Shown here one piece after another: positions 1 to 11,693 of a stretch of DNA of 64,000 bases (positions are counted from its first letter, which is position 1; each line of letters begins with the position of its first letter). The position numbers and the translations under genes were made by a program. The notes under the pieces are model-generated. The model saw nothing but the letters and a program-made list of their open reading frames with translations, was not told the DNA's origin and did not search any database. Source of the stretch: Allomyces arbusculus (Eukaryota > Blastocladiomycota > Blastocladiomycetes > Blastocladiales > Blastocladiaceae); assembly GCA_027604705.1 (NCBI GenBank), contig JADHYV010000017.1, forward strand, positions 337,451-401,450. The letters run 5' to 3'.

Positions 1-1992
1 TACTTGGCCAGCTGCGACAGACTGCACGGTCGAACAATTTAATACAAGTCGCAGGAGCATGTTGCTGATCAGCATTCGTGCGTGCGGCGGAGACTGGAGC
101 GGCGTCGTCGATCATGGTGGTGGGGATTGCAGCGATAGTGATCGTACCGGAAGGCCGGCCGGGCCGCCGCCTTCATCGACGAAGACAGAGCAAACATGGT
201 GAAGAAGAGGTCGAGACGAGTGTAGAGCGGGCGAGTGCCAGCAGTCGACTGAGGAGAGAAGAGCTCGGGGAGCGGGGGGTCGGCCTGGCTTTGTAGTGGC
301 AGACGAGTGCCCCAAACTTTGCAAACGGTGGACGAGGTCAAGAACAACAACAGATAAATTTTGCAAGCCCCGGCGAGCAAAAACGTTGCGGTCAGCAGCA
401 GCACAACAACAAGAACAGGCCCCACCGCCACCGCGAGCACAACATGCGCGCGTTGCGGTTGGAGAAAGAGGGGCTGGCCAATGGCGGCCAATGGCAGCAG
501 GTGGTGGTGGTGGCGACGACTGTCAGCTCAATCAAGTCCCTTCAAGGCCCGCACGCGTCCAGCCCGTTCCCCGCCGGCAGGTGCACTCGTGGGCCACCGT
601 TCGTCTCCGTCATTCAGCCATGCCGGTCGGGCCTCGGGTTTCTGACCGGGGTTGGTGGGGTGGAGTGCAGGCCTGCTCGCGATCGTGCGATGAAAGCCGC
701 GGCCCGTCGGGACGAGAGAATGCAACGGGCCGCACCATCCCACCAAGATCACCAGCGTGTCTCTGACGGATTGTCGGCCAAGGATGCCGCCTCGACGACG
801 GCTGATCGAATCAGTCGCGCCGCGTGCAAGCAACCCCCCGCAATACCGCAACATGGCGCACAGGGCGTCGTGGCGAAAAGGAGCGCATGCTCCCATTTTT
901 TTTCCTTGGCCGAGGTAGCGGTTGCGGCGGCGTGTGCACGTCGGGGATGCCCGGGCTGTCGGCGCGATGCACGGTGATCGGGAAAGGTCGGGCGGCTGCC
1001 CGAGGTGTTCCGAGCTCGGCCAAGTCACGCTGGCTGGTCTGGCCTGGCGTGAGCCGTGCCGCGAGTGAGGTGGACGTCTGCCAGAGACATCGCCTGCTTC
1101 TTGCCGAGGCGCGAGATGGTGCGAGACATTGCAACGCCACGGCTCGCCACGGCGGCCACCTTGCAGCGCATCCGCGGCGCTCGGCCTCTCGCTCGCCTCC
1201 CTCGCCTCTTCTTCGCGCCAAACCATTGCTCGCACCAACCAAACCGCCGCAATCAAACTCGCGCGCAACTCGCGCAAGTTGCAACTGAATTGCCCTGCCC
1301 GCCTGACGCGCCGCCAAGATGCCCTGACGTGGGCCTGCCTGGCCCGGCCCGGAAGCGAAACACCTGATGACCCCGGACATGATGTGGGGGCGCGCGCGCA
1401 GGCGCCGGAACCCGAATGCTGTGCATGGGTGAGACAGGTCGAGTCGCGTTTGGATCTTGGCGGTGACGGCGGTGATGGATGGCCACTGGCCCCGCCGCCG
1501 CCGTGGGCCGGCCCAAAAATACGCAGCAGCGATTGATCATGAATGGGACGCGCACGCGCGCGCCCATGTTTCGCCGGCACGGCGCCCGGGTGTTGCACTG
1601 TCTGGACGACGACGTGGACGACGACACCACTTCGGAGGCGCACCGGGCGCGCATCGCAAACAGCCGCGCACCGGGCAACGAACCACCAAGTGCACCCGGC
1701 CACGCAAGCGGGCAACAGACTTTGCTGCTCTTCTGCTGCCCAAGGCGCCCTCGCTCCCCAGCTCGCTCCTGCCCGTGCTCCTGCCGCCGCCGCTACCGCC
1801 CCGCCGTGCTTGTGTCCGGCTCGCTCGACGGCCACGCCGCGCTGGTTCCCGCCGCCAACTGCCCAACGGGACCGACCTCAGCGTGACCGACCGACCAACC
1901 GACAGAGCGACCAACCGGCCACTGCCGCGCCGGGCCCGTAGCCGATAGCAACTGCCCAACCGCCGCCCTCCGTCGCCCCTCCTGCCGCGACC
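1..1992. other. Gene-poor leader, no supported gene
   Basis: Open frames exist on both strands here, as expected in GC-rich DNA, but none gives a recognisable domain, a stable codon pattern or plausible exons. The right part is probably promoter and 5' UTR of the cyclin gene that starts at 1993. The left part may hold the end or promoter of a gene outside the window. Confidence 0.5.
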
Positions 1993-4286
1993 ATGCTGCA
2001 AGCCGCGCCGCGCACCCTTGCCGCCACCGCGGCCAGCTCGGCAAGTGCCGCTGCCGCTGCCGATGCCCAATTTGCAGCCAGGGCCGCGACCACCACGACG
2101 ACGACCCCGTCCGACGTTCGCTCCACGGCGACCAGCAGCACATCGACGACGGCCGCAGCACGGTCGCCACCGCCATTGACCCGTGGGCCCGTCTCGCTGC
2201 ACCACGCCTCCGCCAACACGCTCGATTTTTATGCTTCCTTGATTGCTGCCGTGGCGCTGCACCTGTGGGCGCGCCGGCCGCTGCCATCGACGCCGACGCA
2301 GTGTGGGCAAACGCACGACCAGCCGCTCACGGCGCTCGTCAAGCACTTGCTCGTTACGACCAAGCTGCCGCTCGAGCAGTTCTACTTGGCGCTCAAGCTC
2401 ATGCAGGTGCTCACGGCCAGCTACCCCGAACTCACGACCGTCTCGAAACCCGGGTCCGAGATTCGGTACGTGCTGTGTTTGGAGTTTGGTGTTGTTGCTC
2501 GCGGTTGCGCAGTTCTGTCGCTCGCGGTGCACCGTTCGCGTTTCACGGCGGCCCGGCAAAGATGCGTCGCGCGCATCAGCAAGCATCATGCCGGCTAGCG
2601 GCCGTGTGCGCTTGTTGTGCGATGTGTGCGACCTGTGCGCACGCATCGGTGACTCGAGACGCGCCATCGAGATGTTGCCGTCACCTTTGCTGCAGAGCGA
2701 CTGAAACTGACGCGACTTGCTTGCCCCCTTGCCCCACTCTGTCGTGTATGAAACGCTCAAATCATGAATTGATCAAACGCTCGTGTTCTCACGTCGCCAG
2801 CGTGACCATGGCCGCCGTGATCCTGACCAACAAGATCAGCGAGGACAACTACATTTCCAAGCGGTCCTGGGCACGCGTCTCGTCGCTGGCGCTCGCCGAG
2901 CTCAACAAGATGGAGCTCGAGATTCTCGACGGCCTGCACTGGCACCTCGAGATCCCTCAGCAAGAGTATAATGCTTGGATCCAGTGGCTGCGTGACCTCG
3001 CGCTGCACTGGCGCAAGATCTACCGGTCGCCCGCCGACGTGGCCGCGACGCGCAACGTGCCGCCGTCGCCGGCCTCGCCCGTCCACCCGGGGTACCCGCC
3101 GCTCGTCACAGCGCGGTCGAGCGGTACCGCTGCTGCTGCGGCGGCCGTGCCAGTATCAACTGGCAGCAAGGGTGCCGTGCGCCTCGACCCGACGCAGGCG
3201 CTCACGTCCCCGCCTGTCTCACCCGCTGCTGCCGCAGCTGCATCCGGAAACAATGCGCAGGGCACCGCGTCCGCGGCAGTTGCAGCGGCAGCCACCGCGC
3301 CACGACGCGTGACGGGCCGGCCGCGCGCGCGGTCCGATTCCGTGCATCACCGGCTGCACCAGCCGAGCGTCATGCCGCCGTATGGCCCTCCCGCCGTCCC
3401 GCAGCACTTTCAACAGCCACTTCCGGGCCAGCACCATCAGCACCCGACGCCGCAGTCGGCGCCAGGGACCGCCGTCCCCGCGCCCATCCTGCACGCGCCC
3501 AACCCGTCCGCGGCAGTCACGCGGTTCCGTTCGCAGTCGCACTCAATCCACGCCCTGCCACCCGTCGTAGGGCCCACGTCTGAGCCCGCATCGGCGCGGA
3601 CCGGTATGCCGCATGCGGCCCCTGCCGACTCTACTTGTACCGGTCAATCAGACGACACCGATGACCCAATGTCGCTCGCCAACGTGCTCGCACAGCACCG
3701 TGCCGCCGTTGCTGCCGCCGCGTCCCGGCAACAGTACAGCTCCCCCTCGGCAGTCGCTGCGGCGTCGGGCCCGACCCCCGCGACCGCGCTCCCGCCGCTG
3801 CCGTACCCGCCGCCGACGCTGCAGTCGACTGCGCACCATCTCGCGCACGCGCCGCCGCAGCGGTCGCGCCGCCAGGCACGGACCACGGGCGCCGACCCGC
3901 TCGCCCTTTCGGCACCGCGATTCGCGACCGACTTGGCCGACTGCGCCGAGGGCAGTGAAGGGTGCACGCATTACGGACAGCAGGCGCGGGCGGGTGGGAT
4001 GTGTGCGGGCGAGAGCGGGCAGCGGATTGCCACGTCGCACGCGACGGGCGCGTGGATTCCGGCGGTGCCCGTCTCGCACTTGGCGATGGCCGCAGTGGTG
4101 CCGATTCAGTTCCCGCCCACGACGTCGTCGACCGCGTCGGGGTCAGTGGGCGCGGCCCCCGCGCCCGTTTCCACAGCCGGGTCGCGAGGGCCGTATGGCC
4201 CGAACTCTGCGTTGCCGGTCTCGGGTCATATCGTTGGTGCGCCGAACCAGTTTGCCGCGTACGCGCACCGGTTCGACTATTGCTGA
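1993..4286 (+). CDS. Pcl/PHO80-type cyclin with long disordered tail
   Basis: Likely regulatory subunit of a Pho85/CDK5-class kinase. Two exons, 1993-2465 and 2801-4286, joined by a 335-nt GTACGT...CAG intron, give about 652 residues. The cyclin box spans the junction, roughly residues 75-210. Exon 1 supplies the helix around LVKHLLVTTKLPLEQFYLAL; exon 2 supplies AAVILTNKISEDNYISKRSW and LNKMELEILDGLHWHL, the pattern of fungal Pcl cyclins (a new position of helices 3 to 5). The first ~70 residues are Ala/Thr-rich. After residue ~230 the protein is low-complexity Pro/Ala/Ser/Gln with no recognised domain, longer than typical yeast Pcl proteins (about 280-430 residues). The start at 1993 is the first in-frame ATG of exon 1 and is less certain than the family call. 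A T-rich 3' UTR follows the stop. Confidence 0.8.
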
Positions 4287-6018
4287 GGCAGCAGCCTCGT
4301 CTGCCGCAGCGAGAAATGGTGTGAGTTCAATTCTTGTTGTGTCGTGTATTCTTTTCATCGTGTGTTGTGTATCCTCCTATGTCTGTGCTGCGTGCTTTGT
4401 TTTGGTTTTTTTTTTTGGTATTTTCCGCCTTTGGACCGGCTCTCCTCTCCTGCTCTTCTTTCTTTCACCACTCCTTTGTCTGCAGACATCCGTGCCGATT
4501 GATAGGCGACGGCTCCACGCGAACGTACCGAAATACAAACCCGTCCTCCCACTCCTTTTGACGATGTGCTGTCCACAGCGACGCAAGCTGTTGCGACCAT
4601 GAAGCTCGTGGAACATGGACCAGGACCATCGCCATGTCAAAACGACCACGATGCAACTCCAACGCCGGCAGATGTCCTGCTTTCATTGTACCAGGACTCC
4701 ACTCTGTCTATTGTCGTTCACTTGAGTTGTGATCAACCCGTGATGGGCGGCCCGCATCTGGCGCCGGCAGGCATGCGTTCTCATCATGCCTCGTGTCGGC
4801 GGTGCCAAGCGGCCTCGCCGTCCACGGCGGCGCACTGCTGTGCTTCGAAGTCGCCGAGCAGCGGGCGAGTCGCTGGGATTGACAGTGCAACCATCGCCGG
4901 CCGCGCCGTCAACGAGGTTCTCGACTCGATACATCGGCTTCGCAAATCGAGTCAGGCGAGAAGCACGTGGTGTGAAACGGTGTACGCGTTTTCCAAATCG
5001 TGGTGTCTCGCATCTCTTGATTACGACGCGCAGAAGTGCCAAACAAAAAACACAGCGAGCTGAGCGCTGGAGAAGGCCGCACTCGGCGCAAAGCAAAGAA
5101 ACACGAGCGGTAAATCTCGGTAAATTACCATCCGGGCCCCGCATGCGCTGGAGGTCAAGACGACACTGGCACCAACCAACCAACCGACCTCGCGCACGAG
5201 CCGAATTCCTCGCCGCACGAGCCTAATTCCTCGCCGCACGACCTGCAGCAGTTCTCCTAGTCGCCCCGAGCCAACATTCGCCCCGCGCGCCCGCCCCGCG
5301 CGCTGCTCTCCCCCTCATCTATCTCAAATATTCGGTCAGTACCGCGCGCGCCTGCCCGCCCTGCTTCCCGACGCCCCAGTCCGCCCCAGTCGCTGCCGCC
5401 TGGGTCCTTGCTCCTCTCCTGCGCGATCACTGACAACTGTTGCCCGTCCCCATCGACTCTGCTTCTCCGATCACCTCACTATAGGCGCGGTTATCCGTGC
5501 CCACATCGTCCCTTCTCTCTCTCCTCGCCCCTCTCCTCTCGACTTCCGTCGCCTTGAACGACGTGGCCTCGAGCGCGCGCGCTGCCTCCCTCCGCCCACC
5601 TGCCCGCCGTTCGGTCGCTCGGTCGATCCGTTGCTGCTGCTGCACCTTTCGCCTCCTCCACCGGCCCCATTCATCCCTGCCCGCGGCATTCCTCTGCCTG
5701 CGCAAACCAACGCTTCACGACGCTTGCCCACGTCGTAACTCGCCGCCCACTCTCCATTTGTTCGCGCATCGACTCGTGCCAGCGCGCGCCTTCTTTCTCG
5801 AGGTATGCTCGTCATGCCATGCCGCACGGGATCCCCGCGTCGTCGGCTGGCGCCAGGGGGTCCGGCGCTGGAATGAAGCGCATGTCTTCCCCGTGCACGA
5901 ACCTGATCACGACGTCTACTCGCTAGAACTTTCTCGAGCGAGCGGGATTCATCCGTTTCCACTGGTCGGCACTCGACGCTTCACCCCCTCTCTCTCATCC
6001 ATCCTTGTCATCACCATC
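4287..6018. other. Intergenic region, 1.7 kb
   Basis: No gene is supported. It begins with the T-rich 3' flank of the cyclin gene (about 4330-4470) and ends in C/T-rich tracts (about 5400-5700), typical of the 5' UTR of the next gene. A 21-bp tandem duplication lies at 5200-5241. Confidence 0.5.
5200..5241. repeat. 21-bp unit, two tandem copies
   Basis: The unit containing aattcctcgccgcacga occurs twice in direct contact with one mismatch. Non-coding; no function evident. Confidence 0.7.
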
Positions 6019-6967
6019 ATGGGCTGCGGCGCATCCAAGCAGGCCGCCGAGCAGGCCATCCCGTCGGACCAGCGCACGGCGCCCGGGCAGCCAGTCGCGT
6101 CCCCTGCCCCCGCCACCGTCGCTGCCCCGGCCGCGGCAGCACCAGTTCCCGCGACCGCGGCCCCGTCAACGGCGGCTCCGGCGCGACCGGCCGCCGCCGC
6201 CGCCGCCGCCGCCGCGTCGTCCTCCTCCGCAGGCAAGGCCAAGCCCACGTCGGCTGCGCGGTCGCTCGTGGACCCGGCGATCCGGTCGGACTCGGGCATT
6301 GGGACGCGGCACAGTGCCGGGTCCAACAAGTCGGTGCCCGCGCCACTGCCGGCCAAGCCGTTGCCGTCGATTGCCGCGGCGAGTGCCGCGGCACCTGCAG
6401 GCAGCGCCCAGCCGACGGCGTTTGAGATCCCGCTCGACGACGCGGTCAAGGTCAAGGCGCGCAAACCCATGTCGGCGAACCCGCGCAACCGCCGGCGCAC
6501 GCAGTTGCAGCCTGTGCATGTCTCGAATGAGGAGTTGATGCGCAAGATCAAGGAGGCCGAGGCCAAGTGGGACGTGGTATGGCATACCCGTCTGCGATGC
6601 AGTCTTCTCCACCCAAATCTACAACTGACGTTGCTGGCGGTGGAATGAATAGGACCCGATTGCCAAGGATAAGGACCTCGACCCGACCCTGCTCCGCGCG
6701 ATCATGTCGGAGCGCGAGTCGCGCATTGCGCAGAACCGCGCGCGCGAAATCGAGGAAAAGAAGGCGCGGCTCGCTCAACACGACCAGCACGTGCGCGCTG
6801 TCGCTGATCGCAAGAACAAGTTGGCGGCTGCGGCTGCGGCCGCCGCGAATGCCGCGGGCGACGAACTCGAAGTCCTGAAAATGTCGTGGGGCGGCGATTC
6901 CACGGCGTCGCGGCAGGGGCTTGCGGCGGCACGGCTCGCCGACGTGCCCATGGGGCTCGAGGGATAA
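6019..6967 (+). CDS. Small MGCGASK-headed, probably lipid-anchored protein
   Basis: Not recognised as a named family. Exons 6019-6576 and 6653-6967, with a 76-nt phase-0 intron, give about 290 residues. The frame is open upstream of 6019, but the ATG at 6019 is preferred because it creates MGCGASK, a textbook N-myristoylation (Gly2) plus palmitoylation (Cys3) signal. Residues ~20-150 are disordered, with Ala/Pro runs that include a GCC microsatellite. The second half is strongly helical and charged (EELMRKIKEAEAKW, then ERESRIAQNRAREIEEKKARL), suggesting a coiled coil. It is probably held at the cytosolic face of the plasma or flagellar membrane; its role is unknown. Confidence 0.65.
6190..6216 (+). 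repeat. GCC trinucleotide run
   Basis: Eight or more GCC/GCG codons in a row encode the alanine run of the MGCGASK protein. Such runs are prone to length change. Confidence 0.8.
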
Positions 6968-7302
6968 GTGTTGCGAAGAGCGTGCTTGGCGCCGGTCGCC
7001 GAGGACGTATGAGGAAGGAGAGTGGAGACGACTTGGCGATGAATTGGTGGGTGGTGGACGGGGACGACTCGTTGGGGGACGGACTGAGCGTGGATCGGGA
7101 TCCATGCACGTTCTTTCGCCCGCTCTGTTTGTTGGTTGGGTTTGGCGGTGCTCTGGTGGTGGTTCGTCGCGGGGTTCCAGCTCGTTATTGGTCGGCGGCT
7201 CACGGGAATAGATTTGACCTCATTTAACGCGGCGGGAAGGACGCACAACAATGTTTCTTTCGATCCATCCTGCGATCACTACAGCCAGAGGTCCTGGTTC
7301 AT
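6968..7302. other. Convergent intergenic spacer
   Basis: About 335 bases between the 3' ends of the MGCGASK gene and MCMBP. Only 3' UTR-like sequence is seen. Confidence 0.5.
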
Positions 7303-9180
7303 TCACAACGCGCGGCTCGCGCCTGCAGGTGCCGTCCTCGCCGCGGCCTCAGTGAGCCGCACGATCCGTGTCTTCTCCAACGCGCGCACCGTCTCCCAAA
7401 TGTCCATGGTCACAGTCGCTTCCCCACGTGACCGCCCGAGGGCGCGAGCCAGTGCGAGCTGCCAGTGGAGCTGCTCTTGCCCACACGTGTCGACCCCGCC
7501 CGACGTCGATGACGACGCGCCCGTCGATGCCGCGCGCTGCCGGTCGGCCACATACGCCTGCTCAATCGCCTTGGCGACTGCGTCGTCGCCGAGCTTGCAT
7601 GCCGGCGCAGACAGCGCCCATGTCAGGTACGCAGACGCGGCAGCCGACGGCGCGGGTTGCGGAGTCGCGGCAGTGCTTGTGGGAGCGAGCGGAACGCGGA
7701 CCTGGCACGGGACGATCGGTTTCGTGGATTCAGAAACGACGAGGATGGTGTAATCGATGGGCAAGTCGACGCGAGAGTACGGGAATTCGCACGGCAGGAC
7801 GCGCGCTTGCGCGACGGATGCAAGCGCTTGCAAATTACGCACGGCTGGTCAATAAAATGGTGGGAAGTGAGAGGCAGGAACGAACGAACGTCAGATGCAA
7901 GAGACAATACCGTGCTCATTGAGCTTGCCCTCGGTCATGGCCATCTCATCCACGACCAGTACCGACCCATGCGCGAGCTGCAGCCGCCCGGCCAAGATGC
8001 CTTCGGGTTCGTCCATGATCTGCTCTGCGGTCGCAGCAGCGTCCAATGCAGCACCGGGTGCGGGCGCGTTGTCCTGAGCGGCCAGGAGCGCAGCGCGCGG
8101 CGCGAACACGTCCTTTTGCAGCACGTCACGCGAGAGCGGCAGCCAGGCCGCCGCGACACCCATCTTCTGCAGCGCGTCGGTCGCGATCCCGGCGCGCAAC
8201 CCTGCCGCGGCCACGATCCCCATCGCGCCAGCTCCTCCTGCCGCCTGAGCAGCGACGGAATCGCCGCGCATGATGAGGTGCAGCAGGACGTACTCTGCCG
8301 CAACCTCGTCCCCTCCGAGATACGATGCGAGGTACCGTACAAGCTCGGCGCGCGCCTGCGCAACGTCCGTCGGCCGGTCCACCACCGTCTTACCGAGATC
8401 GCACGCCCACATGACGTGCACCGTGATAGGTACGCCCAATTCGACTTCCAGGACACCCACAACCTCAACGACTTGCCCGATCCGCGGCTCGATCGGTGCC
8501 GGCGAGTAAAGTTTGGCGACGATCGCCTGATGGGGCGCGTTTGGGACGGGGAATTTCGCAGCGGCCTTGGAGGACCCGACCAGCGTGTCGCTCGGGTACG
8601 TGAGATCCGCGACGGGGAGGGGTTCGCCAGGGACCGAGACGAGGTAGATGGGCTGCCGGTCGCCGTAGCTCAGTACTTGCGTGGCCGGCGACAGGATCGC
8701 GTCGGGCAGGGCGTCGGTCCATGCGCCCGACTGGGTCGTCACGGGCTACGTGATCGAACAAAGCGTCAGAGGGGACCAACTCCAATCCCTGCAAACGTAC
8801 ACGAGACACGACGCTCACCTCACTCGACCCCGAGGTTCCCGGTGCAGCTCTCCATTGGAGCGGGTAGACTTGCGGCGACAGCGACGTGTCCTGGACCATA
8901 CCATGGAACCGGACGAGCCGGCCGTTCAGGGTCGGCAGTTTCGCAAACGGCTCGACATTGATGGACGGGATCTGAGCACAGGAGCAAGTCGGGCATCAGC
9001 GTTGCAACTTGGTCGACATGTTGAACTGGATCAAGCGCCATCACGTACGACGCGATGCACATCGTCGAGCGTCGGGAACAGTTGCGCGACGGCTGCCTGC
9101 GTGGCCGCGACCGAGTCGAATTGCGTCGCCCAGGTGCGCGGATCGTGCAGCAGGTCGTTCATGGCAGCAAGTGGCGCCAT
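7303..9180 (-). CDS. MCM complex-binding protein (MCMBP/ETG1)
   Basis: Binds MCM2-7 subunits, helps unload or store MCM complexes, and supports replication and sister-chromatid cohesion. Four exons on the minus strand: 9180-9049, 8971-8819, 8745-7911 and 7844-7303, with introns of 77, 73 and 66 nt. They give 553 residues (human about 642). Family landmarks in order: IPSINVEPF plus VRFHGMVQD (human equivalent VPSLNEVPL plus VKFRCMIQD), the VPGEPLPV segment, AAEYVLLHLI, LQLAHGSVLVVDE, and NLQALASVAQARVLPCEFPY. The reading frame keeps these landmarks aligned across every splice site, which supports the gene model. MCMBP is absent from budding yeast, so its presence suggests a lineage that kept this ancestral factor. 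Confidence 0.92.
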
Positions 9181-9686
9181 GGTCAGAGTCGCTGGTCGAC
9201 GAAAAATGGTGGTTGACGACCAGATTGATCAGATCCAAGGAGAGACACGAGATAGACAACGACAGCCAGCCGGCCGGCAAGACGAGGAAATGTGACTCTT
9301 TCGGTCATTCCTCTTGCACATTTACTTGACCATTCTTTGAGCGAACCCATTACATGCAAGACTGGAAGAATGCCCGAAAACGGCCTGACGAGAGAGGAAG
9401 GAGCCTGGGCCGCGGTAAAGAGGGCAAATGGACGTTTACATGACGTATGGCACGACGATGGCGAGCAAACTATGTAGGACCACGGAACAGGGGCGGGAGA
9501 AAAACGAGCAAGATGCCGGGGATGATGGTTAAAAATGGCTGGGTTGGAGGAGGATGGTTCGGGGCAAGAATCAAGACAAAAAGCATCAACACGAACAAGA
9601 CGAGCGCAAGTGCGCTCCAACGGACACGAACAAAACTTGGCATCAAAAAGGGTCACAAAGGAGAGACTGGTTGCGTCACGGACAGT
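9181..9686. other. Intergenic spacer
   Basis: Promoter side of MCMBP and 3' flank of the next minus-strand gene. No coding signal or RNA gene recognised. Confidence 0.5.
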
Positions 9687-11693
9687 CTACTGCGGCAGCG
9701 CGATCCGTTGCGTTGTGCCCGGTGGGTTCGACGTGGGTGTACCAAACATGGGTTGCATGTCCATGGCCATTCCGCCCGGTCCCGCCTGCGGCCCGCCATA
9801 TCCCATGGGCGCTGGTGCACCAGATGTGGGTGCCGGCGCATACGCGCCCGCAGCAACCGAGACGCCACTTGGCGGTGCCGAAGACGACAGTCCGGATGCC
9901 GTGGGCAGGTAGTAGAGCTCGCGCTGTTGCGTGTCCGGGTTCGTGCGGTACGCCGCACCCGATGGCGGGACCGGCCGATGCAAACTCGACGTCGACCCGG
10001 CGATCTGCGCGCTCGCGTACAATGGGTGTGGCGCCAGCTGAGCTTGCGACTGGAACTGCTGCGGCTGCTGCTGTTGCTGTTGTTGGAACTGCTGCGATTG
10101 CTGTAGTTGCGGCTGCTGCGGCTGCTGGAACTGCTGCAGTTGCGGCGGGTGCGGCTGCGACGTTGGCGCGTCGTTTCGCGGGACCGTGGCCGCAAATAAC
10201 ACGTCGTCGATACTATCGCCATCATTGTCGAGGTGCGCGTGCATCGGAATATGCGGGCCCGAGTGCATCGGGATCGCGGACACTTGGTCCATGGGCGGCG
10301 GGCGCGACTGCGGTGCCGACACAGGTACACCAGCGCCCATCCCCATCCCTATGCCCATCCCGGGCACCATTCCGGGTGCCATCCCGTACCCCATCCCGCG
10401 CGCGACGGGCATGCCCGCATGCGTCGGTGCCGGCGGGTTCATGGGCGCAGCCGCCTGGCCCTGCAGAAGCCCTTGCTGCTGCTCAAATTGCGGCGGCGGA
10501 GCCGTGAACGTGGCCGTGCTCTGCCCGAGCCCGGCGTGGCCGTACATCTGCTGCTGCGGCCTGCTCGCGCCCGGCTGCTGCGGCCCACCAAGCAGTGGTT
10601 CCTTGGCGGGCAGCGGCGACGCCGAGCCGGCATTCTGCGCGCCCGTGGCCGGCGCGCTCGAGGTCCCGACTTCTACAAGGGTCACAACACCGGCACCGTA
10701 ATCCTCACCCGCACCATGCAGCCCACCGGCGGGTTTCCCGTACCCGGCGACGCGCGAGTAGCTCGGTGCAGGACCGGACCCGGGGAGGCCCGGTTGAAAC
10801 GCGCCGTTTCCAAACCGGTCGGTACCCTTGAACACGCGCGCCTTGCGGTTGTTGGTGTGCTTGCGGCGAATGATAAAGACGGCTGCGGCAATCAGGACAA
10901 CGGCGCCGCCAAGGCAGCCGAGGACCGTGAAGAATGTGGAAGACTGGAAGAGTCCGTCGCCGTTGATGCTTTTGATCACGGCCGCGTCCTGCGGGTTGTT
11001 CACTTCGGTCGGAACCAACACGACGGACGTGGTCCCGTCAACAACAACTTTGGATTTGTAGACGGTCGTGAACGGGAGAAACGAGGCCGTCAGTGCGGTG
11101 GTTGTATGCACGGGCAATGCGGCCGTGCCTGAGGCCGACGCGTCGGCCGGCGTGGGCGCTCCACCCGCGGGACCGAATGTAATAAACGTCGTGACCCCGT
11201 CTTGAACGTGCGTCACAATCGTCGTTGGCCCGGACCCGGCCGTGGGTGCGGCCGGCGACGAGGCGCCGTTATCGCTGGTCGGCGATGACGATGTGGATCC
11301 CTTGGACGTGGCCGAACCCGACGATGGCGACCCGCTGCCCGTGTTACTCGTTGGGCTCGGCTTGGACGGCGTGTCGCTCGACGGTGCGGGAGCCGGCGCG
11401 GGCGACGACTTGGTCGGCTGGCTGTCGTTGTTGTTGTTATTGTTGTTGTTGTTGCTCGTGTCCTTGTTACTGCTGTCATCGGCCGGTGGGAGCACTCCCG
11501 CGAGCGGGTTAATGCCCGCGCCAAACACGGGCAGCGGAGCCTCGACAATTCCGGCGGCTGCGGCAAACACGACAAGAGCGGCCATGGGCATCACCGCGCG
11601 CGCTCGCCGCGACGTGGACGCGGACGAGGACGTCGGCCTCCACAGCCACGAGGCCGGGACTTTGGCGCGGGGCACAGTAGCACGGGCGACCAT
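9687..11693 (-). CDS. Single-pass membrane protein, Ser/Thr-rich ectodomain, Gln-rich tail
   Basis: One open frame of 668 codons with no named domain. The hydrophobic stretch MAALVVFAAAAGIVEA (residues ~37-52) looks like a signal peptide, so translation may start at Met35 (11591) or Met37 rather than at 11693. Residues ~70-250 are Ser/Thr/Pro/Asn-rich with a nine-Asn run, like an O-glycosylated cell-wall-facing stalk. A transmembrane helix (TVLGCLGGAVVLIAAAVFII, ~256-276) is followed by RRKHTNNRKAR as stop-transfer. The cytoplasmic tail is Gly/Pro/Met-rich and then strongly Gln-rich (DNA about 10040-10150). The layout resembles fungal wall-stress sensors (Mid2/Wsc/Skg6-like), but no WSC domain is seen. 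The protein encoded at 50781-52790 has the same plan. Confidence 0.7.
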   Translation of the reverse strand: MVARATVPRAKVPASWLWRPTSSSASTSRRARAVMPMAALVVFAAAAGIVEAPLPVFGAGINPLAGVLPPADDSSNKDTSNNNNNNNNNDSQPTKSSPAPAPAPSSDTPSKPSPTSNTGSGSPSSGSATSKGSTSSSPTSDNGASSPAAPTAGSGPTTIVTHVQDGVTTFITFGPAGGAPTPADASASGTAALPVHTTTALTASFLPFTTVYKSKVVVDGTTSVVLVPTEVNNPQDAAVIKSINGDGLFQSSTFFTVLGCLGGAVVLIAAAVFIIRRKHTNNRKARVFKGTDRFGNGAFQPGLPGSGPAPSYSRVAGYGKPAGGLHGAGEDYGAGVVTLVEVGTSSAPATGAQNAGSASPLPAKEPLLGGPQQPGASRPQQQMYGHAGLGQSTATFTAPPPQFEQQQGLLQGQAAAPMNPPAPTHAGMPVARGMGYGMAPGMVPGMGIGMGMGAGVPVSAPQSRPPPMDQVSAIPMHSGPHIPMHAHLDNDGDSIDDVLFAATVPRNDAPTSQPHPPQLQQFQQPQQPQLQQSQQFQQQQQQQPQQFQSQAQLAPHPLYASAQIAGSTSSLHRPVPPSGAAYRTNPDTQQRELYYLPTASGLSSSAPPSGVSVAAGAYAPAPTSGAPAPMGYGGPQAGPGGMAMDMQPMFGTPTSNPPGTTQRIALPQ
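10040..10150 (-). repeat. Gln-codon-rich low-complexity tract
   Basis: CAG/CAA-rich sequence read on the minus strand; encodes the Gln-rich part of the cytoplasmic tail of the 9687-11693 protein, including a run of seven Gln. Confidence 0.8.
11427..11454 (-). repeat. Asn-codon microsatellite
   Basis: A TTG/TTA run on the plus strand, read as AAC/AAT on the minus strand, encodes nine consecutive Asn in the ectodomain stalk. Confidence 0.8.

Noticed and set aside
528-1835. Long minus-strand frame of 435 codons
   Set aside because: No domain, Arg/Ala-rich shadow-like composition, no stable codon pattern; typical chance frame in GC-rich DNA.
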